Assembly (NCBI GenBank): GCA_036495225.1
Contig: DASXNG010000170.1
Span: 1 to 5,772, forward strand
Direction: 5' to 3'
Source of the DNA: Galbitalea sp036495225
GTDB taxonomy: Bacteria; Actinomycetota; Actinomycetes; Actinomycetales; Microbacteriaceae
Length of the DNA stretch: 5,772 bases
Shown: piece by piece, positions 4,665 to 5,772 of the stretch
How the letters are laid out: each line of letters begins with the position of its first letter
Position numbering within the stretch: the first letter of the stretch is position 1
Program-made: the position numbers and the translations under genes
The notes under the pieces: model-generated
Database searches by the model: none
Told to the model about the DNA's origin: nothing
The model's input: only the letters and a program-made list of their open reading frames with translations

Positions 4665-5772
4665 CTACCGGTGCAGCCACATGCGCACCAGTGACAGAAG
4701 CTGGTCAGTGTTCACTGGTTTGGCGACATAATCTGACGCCCCGGCCTCCAGACACTTCTCCCGGTCCCCTTTCATGGCTTTGGCGGTCAACGCGATGATC
4801 GGCAGCATGCGGAACTGTTGCTTGCTGCGGATCCGGCGCATGGTCTCGTACCCGTCCATCTCCGGCATCATGACGTCCATCAGCACGAGCGACAGGTCTT
4901 CGGTGCTCTCCACGAGGTTGATCGCCTCCTGACCGTTCGTCGCCGTGATGACCGACATGTTATGCCGCTCGAGCAGGCTGTTCAGCGCGAAGATGTTGCG
5001 GATGTCGTCGTCGACGACCAGCACCTTGCGACCGTGCAGCGGCTCGTCGCTTTCGTGGAGGGTCTCGATCATCTGCTGCTTGGAGGCCGGCAGATCGGCG
5101 ATCACCCGGTGCAGGAACAAGGCGGTCTCATCGAGCAGCCGCTCCGGCGAGCGCACGCCTTTGAGGACGATGCTCTTGGCCTTCTTGCGCAGCTCGGTTT
5201 CCTCGATATCGGACAGCTCCCGGCCGGTGAACACGATAATTGGAGTATCCCGCAGCTTCGGCTCCTTCTGTACCTCGGCTAGCAGCTCAAAGCCGGTCAT
5301 GTCGGGGAGCTTCAGGTCCAGTACCACGCAATCGAAGGTGCCGTCTCGCAGTTTCTGGAGAGCCTCGGCGCCGGTGACGGCGGTCGTGATCTCCACGTCG
5401 GTGTGACCAAGCAATTCCGAGATGCTGAGCTGCTCGGCCGGATCGTCCTCGACGACGAGCAACTGCCGCAGGCGGGCATTCGTGAAGGTCTTCAGACGAT
5501 CGAACGCGACCTCCAGATTGTCGGTGGTCACGGTCTTCGTCATGAACGAGAAGGCGCCCCGCTCGAGACCATACTGACGCTCCTCCTCGATGGTGAGGAT
5601 CTGCACGGGGATGTGCCGCGTATGGGGGTTGCGCTTGAGCTGGTTTAGGACCGTCCAGCCGAGCATGTCAGGTAGGAACACGTCCAACGAGACCGCGGTC
5701 GGCTTGTACTTGCTCGCCAGCGAGAGCGCGTCCGCCCCGGTTTTGGCCACGAGCACCTTGAATCCCCGGTCG
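4665..5772 (-). CDS. C-terminal part of a large multi-receiver signalling protein, probably a hybrid histidine kinase (5' end outside window)
   Basis: The frame is open to base 5772. Residues before the GTG at 5756 read DRGFK, which continues a receiver fold, so the gene is cut by the window rather than starting there. Three receiver domains follow in tandem (residues counted from codon 5756): REC1 to about 90 with D25 in SLDVFLPDM and K74; REC2 about 97-218 with VVEDD, D147 in VLDLKLPDM, T177 and K199; REC3 about 243-363 with VVDDD, D294 in LMDVMMPEMDG, T324 and K346 in KPV. Phosphoacceptors and lysines are present in all three, though only REC3 has the classic KP pair. Tails of this kind are common on very large HAMP/GAF-containing hybrid kinases, which is the most likely identity. 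A stand-alone multi-receiver protein cannot be excluded. The TAG is at 4667-4665, and the next kinase gene follows 57 bases later on the same strand. Confidence 0.85.
   Translation of the reverse strand, partial: DRGFKVLVAKTGADALSLASKYKPTAVSLDVFLPDMLGWTVLNQLKRNPHTRHIPVQILTIEEERQYGLERGAFSFMTKTVTTDNLEVAFDRLKTFTNARLRQLLVVEDDPAEQLSISELLGHTDVEITTAVTGAEALQKLRDGTFDCVVLDLKLPDMTGFELLAEVQKEPKLRDTPIIVFTGRELSDIEETELRKKAKSIVLKGVRSPERLLDETALFLHRVIADLPASKQQMIETLHESDEPLHGRKVLVVDDDIRNIFALNSLLERHNMSVITATNGQEAINLVESTEDLSLVLMDVMMPEMDGYETMRRIRSKQQFRMLPIIALTAKAMKGDREKCLEAGASDYVAKPVNTDQLLSLVRMWLHR

Noticed and set aside
4095..4694. 199-codon open frame on the + strand crossing the junction between the two signalling genes
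   Set aside because: It lies mostly opposite the kinase's receiver and coiled coil. The His/Glu/Leu-rich content mirrors the complementary codons, and no ribosome binding site or family match is visible.
1..5772. CRISPR array, tRNA, rRNA or riboswitch
   Set aside because: No regularly spaced direct repeats, no tRNA-like fold or rRNA stretch, and no intergenic region long enough for a riboswitch.

Overview
The window is GC-rich and densely coding, and every gene I can support lies on the minus strand. The protein families and GC-rich coding suggest a proteobacterium, probably beta or gamma. This is inferred from gene style only; nothing in the window fixes the taxon.

Layout in the direction of transcription (high to low coordinates): (1) 5772-4665, the C-terminal part of a large multi-receiver signalling protein, with three tandem receiver (REC) domains visible and the rest outside the window. 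(2) 4607-2841, a soluble hybrid histidine kinase with the order REC, long coiled coil, HisKA, HATPase, REC. It starts 57 bases after the first gene stops and is probably co-transcribed with it. (3) 2840-2743, an intergenic region with a clear MerR-type promoter: TTGACT, an overlong spacer, TTATGG and a 10+10 bp dyad. (4) 2742-2341, a MerR-family metal sensor. (5) 2344-137, a P1B-1 type Cu(I)/Ag(I) efflux ATPase whose ATG overlaps the regulator's TGA. (6) 127-1, the end of an IS3-family insertion sequence with the first codons of its transposase OrfA, cut by the window edge.

The regulator and ATPase form a compact, probably autoregulated metal-resistance operon. In the proposed model, cytoplasmic monovalent copper or silver is sensed by the MerR protein, which realigns the stretched promoter and raises expression of itself and the pump. 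The two signalling proteins form a separate unit with five receiver domains, one HisKA/HATPase core and no histidine phosphotransfer domain in view. The input and final output of that relay are therefore not visible here.

I do not see a plainly novel system. The points most worth a second look are a receiver lacking the conserved switch lysine, a tandem 29-residue coiled-coil duplication in the same kinase, a metal sensor whose metal-site features fit no single well-known subgroup, and an IS inserted within ten bases of the ATPase stop codon in the same orientation.
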